A stretch of DNA of 33,919 nucleotides from Bacteroidales bacterium (GTDB lineage Bacteria > Bacteroidota > Bacteroidia > Bacteroidales > UBA932). The notes beneath the pieces are model-generated. The model did no database searches. It saw only the letters and a list, made by a program, of their open reading frames with translations, and was not told the origin of the DNA. Shown piece after piece: positions 1-7,686 of this stretch. Position numbers and translations under genes: made by a program. Each line of letters opens with the position of its first letter. Position 1 is the first letter of the stretch. The stretch covers positions 1 through 33,919 of the forward strand of contig JAFQGK010000044.1 of assembly GCA_017398335.1 (NCBI GenBank). The letters run 5' to 3'.

Positions 1-756
1 CTCCGCATCGCTTCTGACTTCCTTAAGGCAGGTGACGAGGTTGAGGCACAGATCCTTACTCTCGACCGCGAGGAGAAGAAGATGTCTCTCGGTCTCAAGC
101 AGCTCGTTGCTAACCCTTGGGAGAACATCCGCGAGAAGTATGCTGTAGGTTCAAAGCACACTGCAACTGTACGCAATATCACTAACTTCGGCGTATTCGC
201 TGAGCTTGAGGAGGGAATTGAAGGTCTCGTACATATCAGCGACCTTTCATGGAACAAGATCAAGCATCCATCTGAACTCGTAGCTTCAGGAGATTCTATC
301 GAGGTTGTAGTTCTCGACTTCGATGAGGAGAACCACAAGCTTTCACTTGGCCACAAGCAGCTCCTTCCTAACCCATGGGATGAGGTTGAGGCTAAGTACA
401 GCGTCGGTACTGTAGTTGAGGCTAAGGTAGCATCTGTAAACGAGAAGGGTGCAGTTATCGAACTTGAAGGTGAGGTTGATGCATTCTGCTTCAACAGAGA
501 TCTCGTGAAGGAAGATGGCTCAATGCCTGCAGCAGGTGAGACCCTTACATTCAAGGTTACTGAGCTCAAGCGCAGTGCTAAGAAGGTAACTCTTTCTCAC
601 ACAAAGACTTACGCTGAGGCTAAGGCTGAGAAGGTAGCTACTGAGGCTGACAACACCAAGAAGGCTGTCAAGAAAATCAACTCAAGCGTAGAGAAGACTA
701 CTCTTGGTGACCTCGATGCTCTTGCAGCACTTAAGAGCCAGCTCGAGTCTAAATAA
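1..756 (+). CDS. rpsA: 30S ribosomal protein S1, C-terminal part (5' end outside window)
   Basis: The frame is open from base 1 with no start in the window, so this is the last 251 residues of a longer protein. S1-type OB-fold repeats are visible. The end of one repeat (L-T-L-D-R-E-E-K-K-M-S-L-G) is followed by a full repeat of the form VGSKHTATVRNITNFGVFAEL...GLVHISDLSW, and then a more diverged repeat in which the HISD box has become FCFNRDL. The tail (about residues 200-251) is Lys/Ala/Glu-rich and ends in a predicted helix. S1 binds mRNA and helps bring it to the 30S subunit. In Bacteroidota it works with little help from Shine-Dalgarno pairing, which fits the weak ribosome sites across this window. 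Codon use is strongly biased (CTC/CTT, AAG, GAG), as expected for a highly expressed gene. The stop overlaps the start of the RNase Z gene (TAATG). Confidence 0.96.
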   Translation, partial: LRIASDFLKAGDEVEAQILTLDREEKKMSLGLKQLVANPWENIREKYAVGSKHTATVRNITNFGVFAELEEGIEGLVHISDLSWNKIKHPSELVASGDSIEVVVLDFDEENHKLSLGHKQLLPNPWDEVEAKYSVGTVVEAKVASVNEKGAVIELEGEVDAFCFNRDLVKEDGSMPAAGETLTFKVTELKRSAKKVTLSHTKTYAEAKAEKVATEADNTKKAVKKINSSVEKTTLGDLDALAALKSQLESK

Positions 757-1697
757 TGAATTTCACTCTTAACGTACTGGGCACAGCTTCTGCCTTGCCC
801 ACTACTGAAAGATATCCAAGCGCCCAAGTACTGGATGTACGTGGGCGCTTGTTTATGATTGACTGCGGTGAAGGTGCGCAGATACAGATGCGCCGGGCAG
901 GAATATCCTTCCTCAAGGTAGAGCATATATGTCTGAGCCATATACATGGAGACCATATATTCGGGATATTCGGTCTGCTTTCGACAATGGGAATGCTTGG
1001 ACGCTCCTCAGTCCTGAATATTTATGCTCCCTTAGATTTTGAACCTGTACTCCATTTCTTTCTTGAGCATTTTGGAGAAGGTGTCAGATTTGAAATCAAT
1101 TTTGTGCCTTTGACAATGAAGTCTCCGGAGACTGTCTATGAAAACAAATCCGCCGAACTTCTTGCCTTTCCTCTGAACCATAGGGTGCCGACTTTCGGCT
1201 TTATTATACGCGAGAAGCGTCCCCAGTATAATGTCCGCAAGGAGGCTGTTTCGGAATATGGACTTACCCTTGCCGAAATCGGGGCTTTGAAACAAGGAAA
1301 GGATGTCTGCAGACCTCAGTCCGGAACGGATGAACCGCTGGTGATAAAGCTGTCGGACGCAGCTTATATGCCATATGAACCGAGAAGCTATGCTTATTGC
1401 AGCGACACTGCTCCTTTCCCGGAACTGGCTGATTGGGTAAGAGGTGTGGATCTGCTATATCATGAAGCCACATTCCCGTTCCATATGTCGGAGATGGCAG
1501 AAAAAACTTTCCATTCGACAACATTGCAGGCCGCTCAGACAGCATTGGAGGCTGGAGTCGGCCGCCTGCTGATAGGACATTATTCATCGCGTTTCCCTTC
1601 TCTGGATATCTTTCTGGATGAGGTCAGAAGTGTATTCCCGAACTCAGAACTCACTCATGATGGTGATGTATTTGAAATACCTCTTTCTGGAAAATGA
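756..1697 (+). CDS. rnz: Ribonuclease Z (tRNA 3'-processing endonuclease)
   Basis: A 313-residue metallo-beta-lactamase-fold protein of the usual length for short-form RNase Z (ElaC). It removes 3' trailers from tRNA precursors, especially those without an encoded CCA. The Zn-binding motif H62-I-H64-G-D66-H67 is intact and is preceded by the conserved LGTASALPT and the MIDCGEGAQ box. Further metal ligands expected for the family are present: a His in PLNHRVPTFGF, an Asp in CSDTAPF, and a C-terminal His in LLIGHYSSRF. The ATG shares its first base with the last base of the rpsA stop, so translation is probably coupled and the gene is transcribed with rpsA. Of the two tRNAs in this window, tRNA-Asp lacks an encoded CCA and would need this type of processing. 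Confidence 0.96.
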   Translation: MNFTLNVLGTASALPTTERYPSAQVLDVRGRLFMIDCGEGAQIQMRRAGISFLKVEHICLSHIHGDHIFGIFGLLSTMGMLGRSSVLNIYAPLDFEPVLHFFLEHFGEGVRFEINFVPLTMKSPETVYENKSAELLAFPLNHRVPTFGFIIREKRPQYNVRKEAVSEYGLTLAEIGALKQGKDVCRPQSGTDEPLVIKLSDAAYMPYEPRSYAYCSDTAPFPELADWVRGVDLLYHEATFPFHMSEMAEKTFHSTTLQAAQTALEAGVGRLLIGHYSSRFPSLDIFLDEVRSVFPNSELTHDGDVFEIPLSGK

Positions 1698-1715
1698 TCT
1701 CCTGTGAATCAAACA

Positions 1716-1748
1716 TTTGCCAGTCAATAAAATTAATTCGTATATTTA
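1716..1748 (+). promoter_or_regulatory. Predicted Bacteroidota-type promoter of the phosphatase/peptidoglycan operon
   Basis: TTTG at 1716-1719 is followed after 21 bp by TATATTTA (1741-1748), one mismatch from the -7 consensus TAnnTTTG. The predicted transcript would start about 20-25 bp before the ATG at 1777. This supports taking 1777, not the upstream in-frame ATG at 1717, as the start. Confidence 0.55.
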
Positions 1749-1776
1749 CATATCTTTTATAAATATGTCATATATA

Positions 1777-3075
1777 ATGAAAAAGTTGTTTCTTCTCATT
1801 TTCGCGGTACTCGCAGCGGCAGTGCTCAATGCGCAGACCATGCGCGAGGAAATCGCGGCCGACCCTGATCTGGCAGGCGGAATATATACAGCCTACAGAG
1901 TGACTGAAAATGCAGTTCCTGAACCTCCGCGTGGATATAAACCTTTCTATATATCACATTACGGACGTCACGGTTCACGTTATCAGACCGCAGGAGAAAA
2001 ATATGAACAGCCTCGCGTATTGTTCGAGCAGGCTGCAAAAGATGGCAAGCTGACACCTCTGGGACTCGATGCGTTACGTCGTGTACTGATAATAGCTGAC
2101 GATGCATATATGCGCTATGGTGACCTTTCAAAGCGTGGAGAGCGTGAACAGATGGGTATAGCTGAACGTATGGCAAAATCGTATCCCCAGGTTTTCAAAT
2201 CCAAGGATAGCCAGCATGTCACTTGTCTTGCGTCACCGTCAGTCCGTTGCGTGATGAGTATGGCTGCCTTCACTGAAAGACTGAAGGAATTATATCCTCA
2301 TCTCGAGTTGTCCCGCAGTGCAAGTGAACATGATATAGATATTACACGTCCGGAGAAGAATATGAATATCTTCTACGACAAAGCCCGTAAGATTGCAAAA
2401 GATTATCAGAAGCAGCATACAGAAGACAGACAATTCATATCAAGACTCTTCACTGACTATGATTATGCGGTAAAACTGATCTGTGATACGTATAAGGTTG
2501 ATAATACATATGCCTTTATGGGCAATATGCATGATCTGGCAATCATAGTCCAGAATTTTGATGACCTTCCTTCGCTGCACGATCTGTTTACTGAGGAAGA
2601 GCGCTATCAGATGTGGTCTTTCTTTAATATCCGAAGATATCTTTCATATGGACCGTCTCTGGATTTCGGTGACATCCGTAATCAGGATGGCAAACTGCTT
2701 TTGCGTGATATCGTGGAGCGCGCAGACAAGGTCATTGCCGGTGAAACTCCGGAGGAGGCTGCCACTCTTCGATTCGGACACGATTCGGCAGTCATTCCGC
2801 TTCTTGCGATACTCCATGCGGAGGGATGCGACGGACGTATCGCCTTCTCGGAAATAGAACGTCTTCCTGAGGTGTGGTGTGACAGCCGCGTGACATCAAT
2901 GTCAGTGAATGTTCAGTTCATTTTCTATCGTAACAGGAAGGGTGATGTTCTTGTAAGGTTGCTGCATAGCGAGCATGACATACGCGTGCCGGTAGAGACA
3001 TCACAGTACCCGTTCTACAGATGGGAGGATTTCCGCAGATATTGTGTCCAGCAGTGCAGGCCGGAAGCCCGCTGA
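1777..3075 (+). CDS. Secreted histidine-type phosphatase (MINPP/phytase-like)
   Basis: A 432-residue histidine phosphatase of branch 2 (histidine acid phosphatase clan), the group that includes bacterial multiple inositol polyphosphate phosphatases. A signal peptide occupies residues 1-20 (MKKLFLLIF...LNAQ). The catalytic phospho-acceptor motif R64-H65-G66-S67-R68 lies in YISHYGRHGSRYQ. The distal proton-donor motif appears as GHDSAVIPLLAIL, an H-D version rather than H-A-E. The likely role is hydrolysis of phosphomonoesters, possibly phytate, in the periplasm or on the cell surface. An in-frame ATG 60 bp upstream (1717) would put a non-signal extension in front of a clear signal peptide and lies within the promoter, so it was rejected. 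The gene is followed 19 bp later by a secreted metallophosphoesterase. Substrate is inferred only at family level. Confidence 0.88.
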   Translation: MKKLFLLIFAVLAAAVLNAQTMREEIAADPDLAGGIYTAYRVTENAVPEPPRGYKPFYISHYGRHGSRYQTAGEKYEQPRVLFEQAAKDGKLTPLGLDALRRVLIIADDAYMRYGDLSKRGEREQMGIAERMAKSYPQVFKSKDSQHVTCLASPSVRCVMSMAAFTERLKELYPHLELSRSASEHDIDITRPEKNMNIFYDKARKIAKDYQKQHTEDRQFISRLFTDYDYAVKLICDTYKVDNTYAFMGNMHDLAIIVQNFDDLPSLHDLFTEEERYQMWSFFNIRRYLSYGPSLDFGDIRNQDGKLLLRDIVERADKVIAGETPEEAATLRFGHDSAVIPLLAILHAEGCDGRIAFSEIERLPEVWCDSRVTSMSVNVQFIFYRNRKGDVLVRLLHSEHDIRVPVETSQYPFYRWEDFRRYCVQQCRPEAR

Positions 3076-3094
3076 TTTGTAATTTGAGCGATTT

Positions 3095-4213
3095 ATGAAA
3101 AGAATAATCTCAGCCATATCTGCACTTCTGATTTTATGTGCGATCTCGTCGGCTCAGCATCGTGCTGACCGTCAGACTCTTACAGACCCTGCTTCAGAGA
3201 CCTTCATACTCTTCGGTGATCCGCAGGGCTATGTCAAATATGACCTGAATCAACCTATTCTGGATCTTGTGGTAAAGTGGGTGGCCGATAATGTGGACCA
3301 GCTGAATATCAAGGCTGTTCTCTGTACCGGTGATCTTGTCGAGCAGAATGACAACAATGCTTTGAACAGGAATATGCTGAACCAGACCAGCAGGCAGATG
3401 TGGAATGCTGTATCAAACTCATTCTCTATCATAGATGGCGTTGTCCCTCACCTTCACAGTCCGGGAAATCACGATTACGGATTCAAGCATTCGGAAGACG
3501 AACATACATTCTTTCCAGATCATTTCCCTGCGGAGCGTCAGGGGAAGGCGATTCTTGACTGCCTTGTGGCTGAGTATCCTAATCGCGAAGGAAGGGCATC
3601 CCTTGAGAATGCGGCGTTTGAATTCGAAATCAACGGATGGAAGAAGATTCTTGTAATCACTTCAGAGTTCGCACCATCCGACGGAGCTGTTGAGTGGGCA
3701 AGAAAGCTCTGTCTGTCAGAAGATTACAGAGACCATTATGTTATATATCTGACACATTCCTATATGAAGTGTCACAAGTGCGGTAATGAAGTTACCGCTA
3801 CTGAAAAATATGCTCTAACCAAGAAGGAGGGAAACAACTCCGGAGTACAGCTATGGGAAAAACTTTTCAGCAAGGTACCTAACATCAGACTTGTCCTCTG
3901 CGGCCATCATGGTCATGGACCGGAGAAGGTTGATGGCAAGGTCGTGGACAGATATGACTGGAATACAGGCTGGAGGGTTGACAAGAATGATTCTGGTCAT
4001 AATGTATACCAGATGATGTTCAATGTACAGACCCTCGGTGGCGGATGGGAAGGTAATGGCGGAGACGGATGGCTGCGCATACTTGAATTCATGCCTGATG
4101 GAAAGACCGTCAAGGTTCGTACATATTCACCGCTGTTCGGTATTTCGCATCTTACCAAGCATCTCGCGCACAGAAATGCTGATTTTGACCGCTTTGATTT
4201 TGTAATAGAATAA
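3095..4213 (+). CDS. Secreted calcineurin-like metallophosphoesterase
   Basis: 372 residues with an N-terminal signal peptide (about 1-20, cut near ISSA-Q). The metallophosphoesterase motifs occur in order: D42-P-Q44 (a D-x-Q version of the usual D-x-H), G79-D80-LVEQND, G124-N125-H126-D127, T-H-S in YLTHSYM, and a C-terminal G-H-H-G-H. A C-x-x-C pair (CHKCGN) near residue 227 is unusual for a simple phosphoesterase and may form a disulfide or bind metal. The protein is expected in the periplasm, hydrolysing phosphomonoesters or phosphodiesters. The gene lies between the histidine phosphatase (19 bp upstream) and the GH73 protein (2 bp downstream), so all three are probably co-transcribed. Its substrate cannot be told from the sequence. 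Confidence 0.85.
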   Translation: MKRIISAISALLILCAISSAQHRADRQTLTDPASETFILFGDPQGYVKYDLNQPILDLVVKWVADNVDQLNIKAVLCTGDLVEQNDNNALNRNMLNQTSRQMWNAVSNSFSIIDGVVPHLHSPGNHDYGFKHSEDEHTFFPDHFPAERQGKAILDCLVAEYPNREGRASLENAAFEFEINGWKKILVITSEFAPSDGAVEWARKLCLSEDYRDHYVIYLTHSYMKCHKCGNEVTATEKYALTKKEGNNSGVQLWEKLFSKVPNIRLVLCGHHGHGPEKVDGKVVDRYDWNTGWRVDKNDSGHNVYQMMFNVQTLGGGWEGNGGDGWLRILEFMPDGKTVKVRTYSPLFGISHLTKHLAHRNADFDRFDFVIE

Positions 4214-4215
4214 AG

Positions 4216-5238
4216 ATGAGATATTTCTGCAATATATTGATTTCTTCTATCGTCCTGCTTTCCTCCTTGGATTCGGCAAAGGCTGTCACATCCCCGCAGA
4301 AGGCATACATTGAAAAATACTCCGTTCTTGCTGTCCAGGAAATGTATCGCAGCGGAATTCCAGCCAGCATCACTCTCGCTCAGGGAATGCTGGAGTCCGG
4401 CAATGGACTCTCTGAACTGGCTTTGAAGGGCAACAATCATTTCGGCATCAAATGTCATAATAACTGGAAGGGAGATAGGATATACCATGATGATGACAGG
4501 AAGGGAGAGTGCTTCAGAAAATATTCGGACGTTGAGTTATCTTATCGTGACCATTCTGATTTTCTCCGTTACAGAGACAGGTATAAGTTCCTTTTTGACC
4601 TGGAGATAACTGATTATCAGGGATGGGCACATGGCTTGAAAAAGGCAGGATATGCAACAGATCCCTCATATCCGAAGAAACTGATCAGGATAATCGAGGA
4701 GTATCAGTTATATGAATATGATGCAAAGCCGTATGATTATGTACGGCCTGTGCGTGCTGAAGACAGGCCTTCACGTAAGCATGACAGAAAAAATCAGGAT
4801 GATGTCATTCCTCATAAGCCTCCGCAGTCTCCTTCTCAGATAGAGCAATCCAGACCGGTAACGCATGCTCAGAAAGAATATTTCCATTTCCCTGTGTCAA
4901 GGGAAATGTATTCGCAGAATGGTGTTCCGTTCATCTATTCCGTTGAAGGTGAGACATACAAGAGCATAGCGCAGACATATGGACTGTTTTACAAGGAGAT
5001 ATTGAAAATCAATGATCTGGAGTATGATGCTCCGTTGCGTCCGGGTACGGTGGTATATCTTCAGGCGAAGAAAAAGAAGGCAGCTAAAGGTATCGACATG
5101 CATTTCATCGACGATGATGAGACTCTGAGAGACATAGCCCAGAGGTATGGCGTCCGTTTGTCCTCGATATATAAGATCAATAGATTGTCACCTGAATATG
5201 TGGCCAGAACAGGTGATTGTATCAGACTAAGAAAATAA
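4216..5238 (+). CDS. Glucosaminidase (GH73, FlgJ-type) with C-terminal LysM repeats
   Basis: 340 residues. A signal peptide (about 1-23) precedes a GH73/mannosyl-glycoprotein endo-beta-N-acetylglucosaminidase domain (about 28-170). The likely catalytic Glu60 sits in LAQGMLESGNGLSELA, and the family signature NNHFGIKC follows. After a basic and Pro-rich linker (about 175-220) come two LysM-like modules (about 232-285 and 293-340), with the pattern GETYKSIAQTYG...ILKINDL...G and DETLRDIAQRYGV...IYKINRL. The enzyme should cut the GlcNAc-MurNAc linkage of peptidoglycan, with the LysM repeats holding it on glycan strands. It is followed 2 bp later by mltG, another glycan-strand-cleaving enzyme, suggesting a joint role in septal or growth-related remodelling. 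Autolysin or cell-separation function is inference. Confidence 0.9.
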   Translation: MRYFCNILISSIVLLSSLDSAKAVTSPQKAYIEKYSVLAVQEMYRSGIPASITLAQGMLESGNGLSELALKGNNHFGIKCHNNWKGDRIYHDDDRKGECFRKYSDVELSYRDHSDFLRYRDRYKFLFDLEITDYQGWAHGLKKAGYATDPSYPKKLIRIIEEYQLYEYDAKPYDYVRPVRAEDRPSRKHDRKNQDDVIPHKPPQSPSQIEQSRPVTHAQKEYFHFPVSREMYSQNGVPFIYSVEGETYKSIAQTYGLFYKEILKINDLEYDAPLRPGTVVYLQAKKKKAAKGIDMHFIDDDETLRDIAQRYGVRLSSIYKINRLSPEYVARTGDCIRLRK

Positions 5239-5240
5239 CA

Positions 5241-6290
5241 ATGACAGGCAGACAGAAAATATATGTGGCGGCAGCAGTTCTGACCGTCTTGGCAGCAATC
5301 TGTGCTTTTGTGGCAGGACGTTATTATGTCGATAACAAGAAGACTAATTTCACTGAGAAATATGTTCTCTATGTTTATCCGGATATGACAGCGGATCAGG
5401 TGCTGGATTCATTGCAGGCTAATGCCGGTGTAATACGTCCGAAGAGTTTGAAAAGATGCTTTGATAAGATAGAGGTCGCCTCGGAGATGAAGCCGGGACG
5501 GTATGTTGTAGATGATTCATGTACAGGCATATATGTGGCCAGAATGCTCGCATTCGGATGGCAGACTCCGCAGAAGCTGACCTTGTCCGGCACTATGCGG
5601 TCCAAGGGACGTATAGCCCAGAAGATAGCTGCGCAGATGATGGTTGATTCGTCTGCCGTGGGTGCTGCGCTTAATGATGCGGCATTCTTGTCAGAGTATG
5701 GCTTTACTCCGGAAAACGTATTTGCCATGATTCTGCCGGATACATATGAGATGTATTGGACAGCATCGGTAAAGGAAATATTCGATCGTCTGAAGAAAGA
5801 GTATGATGCCTTCTGGACTGAGGAAAGACTTGCCAAGGCAAAGGCTCAGAAAATGACTCCGATGCAGGTCTCGATCATGGCTTCCATCGTAAGCGGTGAG
5901 ACCCTCAAGGCTTTTGAATATCCTGTAATAGCCGGGGTCTATCTTAATCGTTACCGCAAGGGAATGAAGCTCCAGGCTGACCCGACGATAGCATTCTGTT
6001 ATGACTATACTCTGGATAGAATTCTGAAGAAGCATCTGAAAGTGGATTCACCATATAATACATATATGCATATCGGACTTCCACCTGCTCCTATCAATGT
6101 GCCCCCTAAGGCTTGTCTGGATGCAGTCCTGAATCCGGAAAACCATAAGTATATTTATTTCTGTGCGTCACCGGCATTTGACGGAACCCACAGATTTGCA
6201 GTAACTTATAGTGAGCATCTGAAGAATGCCCGAGCATTTCAGCGTGAACTTACAGCACGTCGCAGAGCAAAGGCTGCAGCAGCAAAATAA
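5241..6290 (+). CDS. mltG: Endolytic transglycosylase MltG
   Basis: 349 residues with one N-terminal membrane helix (about 8-26), then the YceG-like domain. MltG cuts nascent glycan strands at the inner membrane and sets their length. Recognisable blocks are ILPDTYEMYW, ASIVSGET (214-221), VYLNRYRKGMKLQADPTI, SPYNTYMHIGLPPAPI and HRFAVTYSEHLKNARAFQ, matching the family in order and spacing. One oddity is that the usual A-S-I-V-E-x-E-T reads A-S-I-V-S218-G-E220-T, so the first of two conserved acidic residues is Ser. An in-frame ATG at 5217 lies inside the upstream gene and adds nothing conserved. The ATG at 5241 follows the GH73 stop by 2 bp and gives a normal short cytoplasmic N-terminus. 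The gene ends 22 bp from the convergent CoA-transferase. Confidence 0.93.
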   Translation: MTGRQKIYVAAAVLTVLAAICAFVAGRYYVDNKKTNFTEKYVLYVYPDMTADQVLDSLQANAGVIRPKSLKRCFDKIEVASEMKPGRYVVDDSCTGIYVARMLAFGWQTPQKLTLSGTMRSKGRIAQKIAAQMMVDSSAVGAALNDAAFLSEYGFTPENVFAMILPDTYEMYWTASVKEIFDRLKKEYDAFWTEERLAKAKAQKMTPMQVSIMASIVSGETLKAFEYPVIAGVYLNRYRKGMKLQADPTIAFCYDYTLDRILKKHLKVDSPYNTYMHIGLPPAPINVPPKACLDAVLNPENHKYIYFCASPAFDGTHRFAVTYSEHLKNARAFQRELTARRRAKAAAAK

Positions 6291-6312
6291 AACGAAAATC
6301 CTGCAGATGGCT

Positions 6313-7620
6313 TTAGATCTTTACGCCATGGTAGTGAGGGCCGAAGCGTTCGAAGGCTGCGCGGTCGAGCTCCTCCTGGTGGTCAGGATGGGCGATGCTG
6401 ATGAGAAGCTTTGCACGTTCCTGCATTGACTTGCCGTAGAGGTCTACAGCTCCGAATTCGGTCACAACGTAATGTACGTGCGGTCTTGTAGTCACGACTC
6501 CGCCACCCTCTATGATGGTAGGGGCAATCTTGCTTCCTCCCTTGTTGGTGCATGATGGCATGGCAATGATGGCCTTGCCCTGAGGGGCAAGTGAGGCTCC
6601 GTAGACGAAGTCGACCTGACCTCCGACTCCAGAGTAGAAGCGGGTGCCGATCGAGTCGGCGCAGACCTGACCGGTAAGGTCAATCTGTACTGCAGAATTG
6701 ATGGCTGTCATCTTAGGATTCTTCGAAATGACGAAAGGATCATTGGTGTATCCTACATCCATCATGGCGACCATCGGATTATCATCAATAAAGTCATATA
6801 CCTTCTGGGAACCCATGAGGAAGGTCGAGACTAGCTTTCCCTTGTCTGTCACTTTGTTTGAACCGTTGATGACGCCTTTCTCCACAAGCTCCAGGACTCC
6901 GTCTGCAAACATCTCGGTGTGGACTCCAAGATTCTTGTGATTGCCAAGCTGGGCCAGAACGGCGTTAGGAATAGCTCCGATGCCCATCTGAAGGCATGCA
7001 CCGTCATCAATAAGGGCAGCACAATGCTTTCCGATAGCGATTTCAACCTCGTTCGGATCGCTGAAGTGTGCAGGCTCCAATGGCTCGTTTCCTTCGACAA
7101 ATATATCGATCATATCCATAGGAATCATCGCCTGACCCCATGCGCGCGGAACGTTAGGATTCACAACGGCAATTACGGTCTTTGCGCATTCGATCGCTGC
7201 AAGAGTCGCATCGACAGATGTTCCCAGTGAAACATATCCATGCTTGTCAGGAGGACATACCTGAATCATTGCGACATCACAAGGCAGTGCTCCGCATCTG
7301 TAAAGTTTCTGTGTCTCGCTCAAGAAGACCGGAATATAGTCTGAATAGCCGGCCTGGACACTCTTCCTTACATTGGCTCCTACGAAGAATGCCTGATGGA
7401 AAAATATTCCGTCAAATTTCGGATCGGTGTATGGCGCCGGACCTTCCGTATGGAGATGATGGATGCGTACATCCTGCAGTTCTCCTGCTTCTCCTCTTCT
7501 GCAGAGGGCCTCTATGAGGATACGTGGCGCGCTTGCGACGCTGCTAAGGTGGATGTGGTCACCGGATTTTACGACCTTTACGGCCTCGTCAGCCGAAACG
7601 AAATGAATGTCCTTTTTCAT
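6313..7620 (-). CDS. Acetyl-CoA hydrolase/CoA-transferase family protein
   Basis: 435 residues of the Cat1/4-hydroxybutyrate CoA-transferase family (family I CoA-transferase fold). The catalytic Glu is probably E236 in LGVHTEMFADG, which forms the glutamyl-CoA thioester in this family. The oxyanion and CoA-binding glycine segment QMGIGAIPNAV lies just before it. Other conserved segments are VCPPDKHGYVSLGTS, FYSGVGGQVDF and the C-terminal VVTEFGAVDLYGKSMQERA. The reaction is transfer of CoA between acetyl- or acyl-CoA and a carboxylate (acetate, butyrate, 4-hydroxybutyrate, propionate or succinate); the exact acids cannot be read from the sequence. It is a plausible step in fermentative short-chain acid production. 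It starts 66 bp from the divergent mazG gene and has no partner genes of a butyrate or 4-hydroxybutyrate pathway nearby. Confidence 0.9.
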   Translation of the reverse strand: MKKDIHFVSADEAVKVVKSGDHIHLSSVASAPRILIEALCRRGEAGELQDVRIHHLHTEGPAPYTDPKFDGIFFHQAFFVGANVRKSVQAGYSDYIPVFLSETQKLYRCGALPCDVAMIQVCPPDKHGYVSLGTSVDATLAAIECAKTVIAVVNPNVPRAWGQAMIPMDMIDIFVEGNEPLEPAHFSDPNEVEIAIGKHCAALIDDGACLQMGIGAIPNAVLAQLGNHKNLGVHTEMFADGVLELVEKGVINGSNKVTDKGKLVSTFLMGSQKVYDFIDDNPMVAMMDVGYTNDPFVISKNPKMTAINSAVQIDLTGQVCADSIGTRFYSGVGGQVDFVYGASLAPQGKAIIAMPSCTNKGGSKIAPTIIEGGGVVTTRPHVHYVVTEFGAVDLYGKSMQERAKLLISIAHPDHQEELDRAAFERFGPHYHGVKI

Positions 7621-7639
7621 ATATATGTGGTTGAGGTCT

Positions 7640-7647
7640 CAAAGATA
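7640..7647 (-). promoter_or_regulatory. -7 element for the CoA-transferase gene
   Basis: Read on the minus strand this is TATCTTTG, an exact match to TAnnTTTG, ending 20 bp before the ATG at 7620. The nearest upstream TTTG lies 25 bp away, longer than the usual 19-21, so the -33 box is uncertain. Confidence 0.45.
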
Positions 7648-7658
7648 AGATTTTTTCT

Positions 7659-7666
7659 TATTTTTG
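7659..7666 (+). promoter_or_regulatory. -7 element for the mazG-tcdA-lipoprotein operon
   Basis: TATTTTTG matches TAnnTTTG exactly and lies 21 bp before the mazG ATG. It is back-to-back with the minus-strand -7 element at 7640-7647, leaving 11 bp between them. RNA polymerase could probably not occupy both at once. Confidence 0.45.
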
Positions 7667-7686
7667 TCACTTCAAACACATATAAT

